DNA from: Zygnema cylindricum
Lineage: Eukaryota; Streptophyta; Zygnematophyceae; Zygnematales; Zygnemataceae
Assembly (NCBI GenBank): GCA_037447655.1
Contig: JBBHKE010000955.1
Span: forward strand, 64,001 to 124,000
Direction: 5' to 3'
DNA: 60,000 nt
The position numbers and the translations under genes were made by a program. The notes under the pieces were generated by a model that did not search any database, had not been told where the DNA came from, and was given only the letters and a program-made list of their open reading frames with translations. Below are positions 23,250 to 32,879 of the stretch, piece after piece (the stretch's first letter is position 1; each line of letters opens with the position of its first letter).

Positions 23250-24348
23250 CACTTATGTTGCAAAAAATAGATAACTTTCTTTTAGTAAGGACAACATCAT
23301 TCCCCACTCAACTGCAAAAAACAAAAAAGAAAAAAAAAGGGAATTGCATATATTTGGTACGAATAATTATAACCGGAAATGTCTCCATTTACAATTTCTT
23401 GGCAAATATGCTCCTCATAAAAATCCAGGCTTCAAGTAGGCTTCTTCCTGGTCTATTTCCTTTGTCTTTCCCTCTCTTTCTCTCTCTATCTCTCTCCTCC
23501 CACTCCTCCCTCCCTCAACCTCTTTGTGGCTCACGCTCACTCTCTCCCTCTCTCTATCCCTCAATTAGCCCAAATGTACATGAGAACATTCTAAGTTTAG
23601 GATATTCCTACGTCTCATATTCGAAAAAAAAGAGATCAAATAGCAGTTCCATATTGGATCCATTTTTTTAATCCATCTCCTCTCTCCTCCCACTCTCCAC
23701 TCTCCTCCCTCTCCCTCTCTCTCCACTCACCTTTAGAAATCAAAAGACTACTCATCAGGATGTTCCTAAATCAAATAGAAGGGAAAAAAGAAACTGAGGG
23801 AGACAAAAAAAAGAAGGGAAAAAATAAAAAAGCGTGGGGGGATAGTATTCTGATTTTCTTCACGTGGATGAAAAGTTTCACATTGGAACCTTTATCACAT
23901 TTGTGACCTCTTCTGGCAAACCCTAGAAAGTTTTGTTGTCAATGTAACAATTGCCAGAATTTAATTCTCCGGCCCATACGAGCTCAGGAGAACCTTATTA
24001 CTCTAAAAGAAAAATGAAATCCTTCCTACGATAAAACTCGAAACCTAATTTCTATCTCCTCTCCTCTCTCTCCTTCTTCTCCCCCTCTGCACACCAGACC
24101 ACCAACAGCACAATCCAAGAAAAGTAGTCTCCCTCTTCCTACTCTCTCACGCTACTGTCACCCTCTCCCCCTCCCCTCTCCCCTCTCCAATTTTTTTGTC
24201 CTTCCATTTCTATGACAAATTTTCGACGCCTATACTTAAAAAACCTCAAAAGAATTCCCATTAATCCATCCTAACCCCTCCGTCAACCATAATTTAGACC
24301 TCTCCTAAAACCTCACAAAGAGTCCATTTTTCTGCGTCGTTTTTCCAA
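22474..24348. other. No gene recognised; AT-rich with poly-A and CT-rich tracts
   Basis: Contains an A27-like run at 23220-23246, then CT-rich stretches at 23461-23560, 23670-23730 and 24050-24190. These lie downstream of the GT47 stop on the minus strand and could include its 3' untranslated region and terminator, but no polyadenylation signal was assigned. Confidence 0.4.
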
Positions 24349-26759
24349 CTACGATTTCGTCCAATCAGCCATCTTCAACCGAGGATGGTTTCGCATATTC
24401 ATTTTCGAAATTTTTTGAACGACATCCTCCACCGAAATATCGAAAGCGTCTCGAAACTTTTGCAGTTTTTGTCCGGGCATTCCGTAAACAAGTTGGGGAA
24501 TTAAGTTAATTACATTTTCCCGGAGTTGATGGACTTTTTCCGGAGGAATATCTCTCAGTTTTCGCATTAAAGTAGTTCCGTTATCTCTCCAAAAATCTTC
24601 TCGACTGTGGAATACCGAATACAAATCGTGATCCTTGGGAAGATGCCAAAAGTACCTGCATTTCCATTCAGTTTTTGACATCAGCTACTTTGTTTCTTCT
24701 CCAATTTGTCCTTATCCAGACTCGAGTATCACAGCACTCAGGTTCCTGATTAGAAAAAGAATACACATACATTTGATAAAAATGTTCTCCTCATTATCAA
24801 GTTTCTAACAGAGTTTCGCTGTTTCAATTATTTCACTTCCCACATAGGAATCGCTGTTTCATTTTCAAGTTGTACTTGTTTTTGACATGATATTCTACTC
24901 CTAAATCAAAATTGGGCCTAAACGCCTACAAGAAACAGAAAAGGAAAAAAAAAACCACACACGAAAACTCTTACCTAAACGCGGTTAATTCGTGGAAAAG
25001 AACCGGAATCCCTCCTGCGATCATACAATCGAACATTCCTTTTCGAGTGGGCGTATCTCCCGGAGGTTGGAAACAAAAATCGGCACCCATATAATGCCAA
25101 ATAACATTATGAGGTCGCATACACATTCTTTTCCCGCAATGAAATAATCGACAATAAGGTCGAGCTCGAACACAAATATCTGCCAATTGCCCGCGAATTT
25201 TCGCTCCCATTCCGTGACCGACTCCTCCGAAAGCGATTCGATATTTTCGGTGAAAAGAACGGACGAAATTTTGCCAAGTAATGATGTCATCATCCGTTTT
25301 CGGATGGAAAGACGTCGGATACGGAATGGAAACCGTATTCCATAACAGTTTGTGGTGGTGACCCTCGATAGAAAGGACGGTTGCGTTCCGCATGTGTGAC
25401 ATGCTGTCACAGAAAAAAGGTGAAGGAAAAATGATAAGAAATGTAAGCTTGGCACAAAAGAGGAGATGAGTTTAGCAAAAAAAGGAACGTGGGTAGGGCA
25501 GAACAAGGGAGGTGGATTAAACATAAAGTTAGAGAAAGGTTTCGAGCACTTAGTTTTTGCAGTTTTCATGGAGAGGGATCCGAGAATTTACACATTGCTG
25601 TTTTTTCCTTCACTTGCATTTCCCTGACCCACTCCTTGTTCTCTTCCTCTACCTCTTGTCCCTCTCCCTCTGCCCCTCTCTCCCCCTTCCTCTCCTTTAC
25701 AATATCAGCGTTCCTCTCTTGTTTCACCCTCCATCTATTTCTCACTTCAGGATTCTCTCTCTCCTCCTTTCCCATCTCTCCCCATATCTCCCCTTCCCTC
25801 TCCCCTCTCCCCCTCACCCTCCCCCATTTCCTCTCCCTCTCTCTCACCCTCTCCCTCACTAACATTTTCCTTTTCTCCTTCACAATTTATCCTATTCCCT
25901 TACTTAGGTGAAAGGCCTAAAACCTCTTACAACTTCACCTTTTAGGGTTTTACAAATCACATCTAGGATGAAAAAAAAAGAGAACAACCCACACTATATC
26001 ATGTATACAAAAAAATATGCCCAATGAGGACATTTGTAACCCACAAGTGCCCCCATTTCCTTAGGTTTTCATTTCCTTCATTTCTTTCTTTCTTTCTTTC
26101 TTTTTTCTAGTTTACGGTTATTTCTTTTCAGAAATCGCTGCGGTGGTCCACAATAATTCAGTCAAGGCCGTAAAATTTTGTCTAACCGAAAACTTACTAA
26201 GTTTCATACTTTAACCGATCTTTTCCCACAAACAAAGGACAAATATAAACTTTTTGACACAACTTTTCCCGTAAAAACAATACAAATTTTCAATTCATGA
26301 CTTGGTTTATCCTCGAAATTTTCAACACGTAGAGCTTCGGAATAAAAAATCAACCCCCAAAGGAATCTTTTCAATTAAAAAAAAACCAATACACAAAACC
26401 TTAAAAATGTGAAAAGCTAAAACTGACCAAAACAAAAGAAACAAAAACCTAAAAACTATGCAATCCGTACAAACAAACACTTGACCTTCATTTATTATTC
26501 ACAACAGGAGGGGGAAGGGGGAGAGGGAGAGAGAGGGAGAGAGGGAGAGAGGGAGAGAGGGAGAATGGGAGAGAGGGAGAGAGAGGGAGAGAGAGGGAGA
26601 GAGAGGGAGAGAGAGGGAGAGAGAGGGAAGAGAGGGAGAGAGAGGGAGAGAGAGGGAGAGAGAGGGAGAGGGAGAGGGAGAGAGGGAGAGAGAGGGAAAG
26701 AGAGGGAAAGAGGAGAGAGAGGGAGAGAGAGAGAGAGGGAGAAGAGAGAGAGAGAGAGG

Positions 26760-26830
<71 letters not shown>

Positions 26831-27353
26831 AAGACAAGGAACCCTTGAAAAAAACTTCGATACCTCACCTCATCAACGTATTTCCCCAACCCTTGTGTAT
26901 AATATTCCTCGAGAAATCGATCAAAACCCTCGTCACCACAAACAAATGGTCTCTCCCTTGATACTTATCCCACCAAGGTCTCTCTCCCAGCCACTCCATC
27001 ACCAACTTATTATGTCTGTCTCTCTCCTCCAAATCACTCTCATATAAGCTTCGAAAAATCGCCAATCCCGCGAAATACGGAACGTAAAAAACTGTTGCTT
27101 CCTCCGGATTTTCGGTTAAACACGGATACTCCAACATTCTCGCATGGAATGTCATTTCGAGGGAAAACTGGTCCGTTTCGAACCAAGTTCCTGAAGGAAT
27201 TAGTTCTAAAACTTTTCCGTCTTTTCCTTTTTTTACTCGGGCAGGTCGTCCCATACCGGAATTGTTGAAAGTCTTACACATATTTTGGGTTCGGTCGATT
27301 TTTCGACAGTTGTCGACAAACTTTTGGTTAAACATGGGAGGAAGATCGTACAT
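24349..27353 (-). CDS. GT47 family (MUR3-like, exostosin-fold) glycosyltransferase, 5' end missing or displaced
   Basis: Three exons: 26869-27353, 25403-24975 and 24655-24349, with introns GTGAGG..ACAG and GTAAGA..TGCAG. The total is 1221 nt, a whole number of codons (406 residues), with no internal stop. Domain landmarks in order: YMYDLPPMFN; the disulfide region NMCKTFNNSGMG; WFETDQFSLE; HARMLEYPCLT; GRDHLFVVTRV; AIPYPT-type block SIPYPTSFHP; FCFQPPGDTPTRKGMFD (nucleotide-sugar binding region); GGIPVLFHE; YFWHLPKDH; and a C-terminal VVQKISKMN. Family members transfer galactose or related sugars onto xyloglucan or other wall polymers in the Golgi, anchored by an N-terminal membrane helix. 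That helix and roughly 100 or more residues are absent: the frame is open upstream of 27353 to about 27500 but has no ATG, and MITE X1 begins at about 27530. A good acceptor (CCCTCCAG near 27418) suggests a lost or distant first exon. The exact sugar specificity cannot be told. Confidence 0.85.
24656..24974 (-). other. GT47 intron 2
   Basis: 319 bases, donor GTAAGA at 24974 and acceptor TGCAG at 24656-24660. Joining gives TTTAG|GTACTTTTGGCAT, coding FRYFWH, which matches the family block before HLPK. Confidence 0.8.
25404..26868 (-). other. GT47 intron 1 with large GA/CT repeats
   Basis: 1465 bases, donor GTGAGG at 26868, acceptor ACAG at 25404-25407. Joining gives TLMS|MSHMRNATVLSIE, which matches the family. 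It contains a GA microsatellite at 26509-26826, a CT-rich block at 25640-25870 and a (TTTC)n run at 26082-26105. Confidence 0.8.
26509..26826. repeat. GA-rich microsatellite, about 320 bp
   Basis: Mixed GGGAGA and GAGAGA units, ending in an uninterrupted GA run of about 55 bases at 26769-26826. Six-frame ORFs over it are low-complexity artefacts. It begins less than 50 bases inside the GT47 donor site. Confidence 0.95.
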
Positions 27354-27529
27354 GTAGACATACCTTCCGAAACATTTTTTGTTTCTTTCTTCGATCGATT
27401 TGTCTTCGAGTGGGAATCTGGAGGGCGGGAAACGACAGGTGTCAGTTCTCCAGGGGAAGATATAGGGAAACGAGTTTTGAGGAAAAAGGTATCTATCGCT
27501 CGCTTCCTCACTCTCTCTCTCCCTCTATA

Positions 27530-28072
27530 GACGTTTTCCGTTGCAAGAATTGTGAGATAGACGCGGTAGTGGGAGAGGGAGAGAGAGAGAGGCGCCTTCA
27601 CGGGACTTCCCTTTTGCGAAATGGAGTCCGTTAGTCGAGACCCCTCCTCGGCCCCTGTACGAAAAAAAACGCACGGAAAAAAGTCACGCACAGGTTGTAA
27701 ACGACTAAAACGTGCAGTGGGTTTATGTTTTTGAACTATGCGCACAAAAATTGTCAAAAACTTTTGACACGTGCGACAAAGTCTGCCTATTCGCTCACCT
27801 CATGGAACTAAATTTAAAATCACCTCGCGAGGTGATTTTATATAAAGTTTGAAAACGAGTTGAAAGGACACGAAAGTGGGTCGAAACGTGTTAGACGACA
27901 AACTTCATCTCGCTAGACGACAAACTGCAGTACACATAAAGTTTTAAGGTAACGCAACTTGTACGGTGGAATTTCAATATTTTGGTACGCCTGCAGATTT
28001 TTTCGTTTTTTTCCAAGTTATAGAGGAAAACGACACAAAATAACTGTAACTTTAGCACACGGGAAAGTGCCC
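27530..28072 (+). mobile_element. MITE-like element X1 (right half only)
   Basis: Aligns with the right half of X2 from GACGTTTT..TTGCAAGAAT to the end AAGTGCCC. It includes the perfect 26-base palindrome at 27815-27840 (half-site TAAAATCACCTCG). The left half is absent; instead the upstream part of GT47 exon 1 begins. It ends in CCC at 28072, three bases (TTA) before X2. Confidence 0.7.
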
Positions 28073-28075
28073 TTA

Positions 28076-29053
28076 GGGTACTTTCGCGTGTAACTGAAAC
28101 TTTAGTCTTGTAACTTTGCTTATAGCGAAGATTCTCCGTACTATTTTCGAAGCATTCGTATATAAAGAAATAAAGTCATTAATTTGGATTGTGATTGATA
28201 TAGACGTGGGTGTAATATGTGACTGTTGTGGACGACTACAAAACTCGCGACAATTGATGACGACTACAAAACTCGCGACAATTGATGACGTTTACAAAAC
28301 AGCGACAGTTGTAGGCGTCCAGCTACTTGTGACATTGTAGGTGTTTAGGGTTTGTGACATTTTGACGTCACGCTGAAATTATGACAGCGTCGACGTCACA
28401 ATTTCTAAAATTTCCGCCATGGTTTCGCGAATTTGTTTTTTAGTACTTTTCACTCTACTTGCCATCAAAATACGCCCAAACATAGTAAAAAAAATCGTTT
28501 TTAGAGATCTTTCATTTGATACCATTATTGACGTTTTTCATTGCAAGAATTGCGAGATTGACGCGGTAGTGGGAGCGGGAGAGAGAGACATGCTCTTCAT
28601 GGGCTTCGCTTTTGCAAAATGGCGTCCGTTGGTCGGAACCCCCTCCACGACCCTTGTACGAAAAAAAGTGCACAGAAAAAAGTCACGCACAGGCTGGAAA
28701 GGGTTTTTTTTGGTACTACGGGAACAAAAATTGTCAAAAAATTCAGACACGTGCGCAAGCATCTCTATATTCGCTCATATCATGGAACTTTGTTTAAAAT
28801 CACCTCGCGAGGTGATTTTATATAAAGTTTGAATATGAGTTGAAAGGACGCGAAAGTGGGACGAAATACGCTATATGACAAACTGCATCGCGCTAGACGA
28901 CAAAATACAGTACATGTAGAGATAAAAGGCAACTCAACTTGTATGGCGGTAAATTCAATTTTTTGGTACGATTGCGGATTTTCTCAAATTTTTCAAAGTT
29001 AGGGAGGAAAACGACAAAAAAATACTGTAACTTTAGCAAAAGCGAAAGCACCC
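28076..29053 (+). mobile_element. MITE-like element X2 (complete)
   Basis: 978 bases. The left end is GGGTACTTTCGCGTGT and the inverted right end GGGTGCTTTCGCTTTT. Flanks are TTA (28073-28075) and TAA (29054-29056), perhaps a diverged 3-base target duplication. Inside are a 28-base tandem repeat (GACGACTACAAAACTCGCG.., two copies at 28231-28286 plus a partial third) and a perfect 26-base palindrome at 28795-28820. It has no transposase. Confidence 0.72.
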
Positions 29054-29507
29054 TAAGGCCTCTACTCTATCAAGCGCTAACAATAATCGTATGGATGCAC
29101 TTCTGCTAGTAATATTTCAGTCACATCTCCATCGGCTTGTGTCAACAAATAATCTATCGCGTACGTGCTTACCTTCGATTGGATGCTTGTAAGTTCTTGT
29201 TCCGACGACGAGCATAGTAAAAATTCCAAAAGCACAAAATATGAACTCATATTCGTACAGCCACCCGAAAAGTTAGATTACTTTCATATACAATTTGTAC
29301 GTTCGTGTTTTATCGTCATGTCAACGGTTATAAATTATTTTCGAAAAATAAAAGATGTACATATTTACATTATCCGCCGATGGTAATTCATATTTCATCG
29401 ATGTTCCAAAAGATTTTCTGGTGGTTTTCGTTGGTCTTTATTCCCACTCGTTTGAGGGTGGTTCGCCTATGTTCGAAGGCGCGTGGCGTATGCCAAATGT
29501 AAGGTTC
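29054..29507. other. No gene recognised
   Basis: Only short chance ORFs. No repeat or known motif was identified. Confidence 0.4.
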
Positions 29508-29690
29508 TCTAACTCTGAGACCTCCATAGGTCCATCTCATAGGTCCATCTCATAGGTCTTCAGAGTAGGCAGCTCACACGAGGCTTATAGGATAGCCTTT
29601 CCCCTTGACACTTTGCACAACTTTGACCACCACCCTAACAAATAGTTGACAGACCTAACTTCATCCCTGTGAAGTAGGAGGGAATCCATT
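29508..29690 (-). repeat. Copia LTR 3'-end fragment (Cop9 group)
   Basis: AACTCTGAGACCTCCAT and TTCATCCCTGTGAAGTA match, inverted, the last 200 bases of Cop9-group LTRs. The piece TAGGTCCATCTCA is repeated in tandem near 29527-29558. It is cut off where a plus-strand RT fragment starts. Confidence 0.65.
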
Positions 29691-29872
29691 ATGAAGAGAC
29701 CTTTGCTCCGGTTGTTAGATTTCCCTCCATCTGGATTCTACTAAGTCTTGCGTCAACGGAAGACATAGAAGTGCACCAAATGGATATCAAAACCACTTTT
29801 TTACAACGAGAATCAGAAGAAGAGATCTTCATGCGACAACCATAAAGATTTGTGGAGAAAATAGAAGAAAAT

Positions 29873-30658
29873 TGTTGATATTTGTGTATTTTCTAGGTCT
29901 GTAATAACATAGAAAAAACGTAGAGGCAGTTTGCCTCTAACTCCCCTCTCCAAGCCCCCACACTTGTTGTAGTCACTAAAGGCTGGATAGGGAGCTAGAG
30001 CCATGGCTTCCTAAGCTCTCTAGAGAAGACAGGGGTAAATTAGGTAGACTTCCCAAAAGTTACTTGACGGACCCAGGAATTGATCCTGGTACCTGCGGTC
30101 TGTCAGTCAAACATAGCCGGTAGCTTTAACCGTTTAGTCTAGAGCTAGTATTAAGAAATATGGGGTTTGATAATTATTTAACTAATTGCACGTAGACTAG
30201 TTCATTTAACTGGAAATACATACGTAGTGCATAGATACAGTTATAGATAGTACGGAGTACGGTTTTATGTATTGTATGAAACGGATACCGCGCATTTGTT
30301 TCGATCGCGAAACAAATACCGCGCGACTATTTTCAACGGTTATAAATGTAGTCGGATTTGATCGGACGGCCACGATAGGCGCCGCGATTGCGGGATATGT
30401 ACTTTTGGCGTTTTACAGCTATCGTCATGTCAATTGACACGTGGTACGTCAACATTGGATTGCGGCGACTCCGAAGATTACGGGAACAAATAGGGATATG
30501 ACATGTGTCGACATTTTAGCCATATCGCACGATCGTCGTACACAAAGTACACCAACACCTGTACTTATCTCTACGGTACAGTAAAGTGATTAGTGCCGTA
30601 CGTCAAAAGATAGGGTCTTAGAGAGTGAATATGACTTAGAATATTTTGGGTAGGTAGT
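29873..30658 (+). repeat. Cop5 LTR, left part (+)
   Basis: Starts TGTTGATATTTGTGTATTTTCTAGG, contains the tRNA-like module (30055-30145), the GAAACAAAT hairpin (30294-30317) and GACACGTGG near 30438. It runs to GGGTAGGTAG, where the inverted copy starts. Confidence 0.85.
30055..30145 (-). other. tRNA-like module in Cop5 LTR (antisense)
   Basis: Minus strand: A-box-like GACTAAACGGTTAAAGC, B-box-like GGATCAATTCC (30076-30086) in a paired CCAGG/CCTGG T-arm, then TTTT. Confidence 0.6.
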
Positions 30659-31605
30659 TGAAACTTTGAGACCTCCATTGGCCCTCAGAGTAAGCAGATC
30701 CAAAAGAAGCTTATCTAGATAGTGCCGACTCCAAGTTGATATAAAACCAAATGACTAACCCCTTGACAATCAGAACCCAAATATAGATTCATCCCTGTGA
30801 AATAACACTTTCTGTGTGGTCAGTTCCACCACAGAATGCAAAGTTAGAATATGAGATTTGGACAAATTTACCCACTTTGACTTTCCCTTAGAAATACCGC
30901 TACCCTGGCAGACAAAAACTCTGACTGACTACACCCCTGTGTAGCCTGGACTCCCTTGAGTCCGCAGCAAAAAGAATCACTGAAAATGGTCAAGTAAATT
31001 GATAGTTATGGCTGGCCAAAGTTTGTCATTTATACAAGGTGCTCTCTGGGAGAGGCAGCTACCTACCCAAAATTTTCTAAGTCCTATTCCCTCTCTAAAA
31101 CTCTATCTACTGAAGTACGACACCAATAAAATTAGTGTGTCGTACAGAAAAGTACAGGTGTCGGTGTACTTTCTGTACGGCCATTGTACAACATGGCCAA
31201 AATGTCGACACGTGTCATAGCCGGATTTGTTACCGCAATCTCTGGAGTCGCCGCAATCTAACATTGTCGCGCCACGTGTCACATGACGTGGCGATGACTA
31301 AAAAACGCCAAAAGTACATAATCCGTGATCGCGGCGCCTATCGTGGCCGTTCGATCAAACCGGATACAATTGTAGCCGTTGAAAATATACGTGCGATATT
31401 TGTTTCACGTTCGAAACAAATGCGCGGTATCCGTTTCATAAAATACATTAAATCGTACTCCGTACTATACAAAACTGTATCTGTGCATTACGTATCTATT
31501 TTCGTTAGACGAACTAGTCTTCGTGTACAAATATAAATATCTGTCAAACCTATTGTACTCTAGTACTGTATTTAGACTTGTTGGTTAAAGCGAACGGTTA
31601 GTTTG
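30659..31605 (-). repeat. Inverted LTR copy inside Cop5
   Basis: Begins TGAAACTTTGAGACCTCCATT, the complement of a group LTR end (with ATG 20 nt from that end). It runs backward through the TATA region (TTTATACAAG near 31032), CACGTG motifs (31272) and the hairpin (31398-31421) to the A-box half of the tRNA-like module (GTTGGTTAAAGCGAACGG near 31583). The LTR start is missing. Confidence 0.85.
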
Positions 31606-31626
31606 ATATGCCTACTCTGAGGGCCG

Positions 31627-32330
31627 ATGGAGGTCTTAGAGTTTCAGGTTATGGGCCCACCATCTAGGGTGCTTATGTTTGATGGAACAAGCTTCACTTA
31701 TAGGGAGTTTACAATGGAGGGATTGATTTTCGAGAAGCACTTATGGGGAATTGTTTCGGGACAAGTGAGATGTCCGCCACCTGGCTTTGGAGGAGCATAC
31801 AATGGAGAACCATCTGAGGCTGCCCAGAATATCAACCGAAATTCAGATACAACGGAAGGTGAAGGGAAAAACCTTTCCGTGGATGGGGAAAAAAGGGAGA
31901 AGGAAAAATGGACACCTATGGTGAGGGGAGCTAGGCTCTCAGCTATGGTACCACATGTAGGGATTAAAACTAAGGAAAATGACAGAAAAATATGGCAATA
32001 CAAAAACACTATAGTAAAACATCTCATACTTAGATATGTGTCTAAGTCTATAGCTATCACTGTTTTAAGTCTAACCAAGTCTTCAGAGATATAGGAAACA
32101 ATAACTCAGATTTATAAGAGTGAAACTATTCAGAGGTAGCAGTTAGTAAAACAAGAAATAGAGGCCTATGTTTATAAAGGCCGTAACATGATAGAGGTTT
32201 GCAATGATATTGCTGCGTTATATGTTGAGCTTGCTAGTGCGGGATATGTAGAATCTGAGGAGAGGAAGATTAATACACTACTCATGAAACTCCCAGATGA
32301 GTACGCAAACATCAAACATGGTGTGCATTT
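31627..32330 (+). pseudogene. Cop5 gag fragment
   Basis: ATG at 31627 lies 20 nt inside the LTR. The frame reads through the primer site (QVMGPPS) into FDGTSFTYREFTMEGL, LWGIVSGQVRCPPPGFGG and ARLSAMVPHVGIKTKENDRKIW. Stops near 32092 and 32137 precede a last open stretch ending LLMKLPDEYANI. It stops at the Cop6 LTR, before any zinc knuckle. It is the least damaged copy of the gag N-terminal half in the window. Confidence 0.85.
31647..31662 (+). other. Cop5 primer-binding site (initiator tRNA anticodon type)
   Basis: GGTTATGGGCCCACCA directly follows the LTR end GTTTCA, identical to Cop9. Confidence 0.8.
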
Positions 32331-32418
32331 TGGAATCTTACTGTTGCTACGTGTAAACCCCTTGAAACATTTCGATGTGCATTGCAGGTGTGAGTATGTT
32401 AAACTTACCCCTTTTACA

Positions 32419-32494
32419 CTTGATAGATAAGGCGAAAGGCTAGTCGTATTGGCTAGGTTGCAGGTTTAAATCTTGTCTAAGGTAACATTTTGGT
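32419..32494 (+). other. tRNA-like module in Cop6 LTR (antisense to the LTR)
   Basis: A-box-like GATAAGGCGAAAGGC (32425-32439) and a degenerate B box GGTTTAAATCT (32463-32473), then a TTTT run near 32488. Confidence 0.45.
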
Positions 32495-32551
32495 AAAACA
32501 TCCTCAACTTCAGTCTACCACCTTCTAAAGTAGTCGGCAACCATGGCGTGT

Positions 32552-32556
32552 CTTTG

Positions 32557-32654
<98 letters not shown>

Positions 32655-32664
32655 TCTCTCTCTC
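32552..32664. repeat. CT microsatellite
   Basis: An almost pure (CT)n run of about 110 bases with two interruptions near 32640 and 32652, inside the Cop6 LTR. Confidence 0.95.
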
Positions 32665-32879
32665 TCTTTAAAGTTTAACTAAACAGAGAAGTGAACTATT
32701 AATTACCTTTTTTCAACACTCTCTTTAATTCCTAGTCACTTATCAATTTTTATCCACAGTTTTCTCTAGAATAAATCAACTTAATTAAGGCACTAGTTTT
32801 GTCAACATGCATGCAATTATTTCTTTATCAGTTTGATGTACCAGTTTAATGATTTTTTTTCAACCTTCTCTATCACGAA

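Larger units (their letters stand above)
29691..32314 (+). mobile_element. Cop5: rearranged Ty1/copia fragments with composite LTR and gag
   Basis: An RT scrap (29691-29872; [12 protein letters not shown].. and HQMDIKTTF) abuts a plus LTR start at 29873. That LTR is followed by a minus-oriented LTR copy (30659-31605). The final 40 bases of a plus LTR then lead into primer site and gag. This cannot result from simple insertion; an inversion or template switch is needed. Confidence 0.8.
32315..32718 (-). repeat. Cop6 3' LTR, first part, expanded by a CT microsatellite
   Basis: The right edge CAACA at 32714-32718 is the complement of the TGTTG start. A CT repeat of about 110 bases (32552-32664) interrupts the region that in other LTRs lies between the start and the CCATGG block. 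The tRNA-like module is at 32419-32494. Confidence 0.75.

Noticed and set aside
26481-27047. 188-codon and overlapping ORFs on both strands over the GA repeat.
   Set aside because: Low-complexity Glu/Arg/Gly or Ser/Leu translations of a microsatellite within a GT47 intron.
28231-28311. Regular 28-base repeats considered as a CRISPR-like array.
   Set aside because: Only two and a half directly adjacent units without spacers, inside a MITE; eukaryotic context.
21526-29053. Large inverted arms around the GT47 gene suggested a transposon that had captured it (Pack-MULE style).
   Set aside because: Each arm proved to be a separate complete MITE-like element with its own inverted ends and flanks (21526-22473 and 28076-29053), so the gene is merely between two copies.
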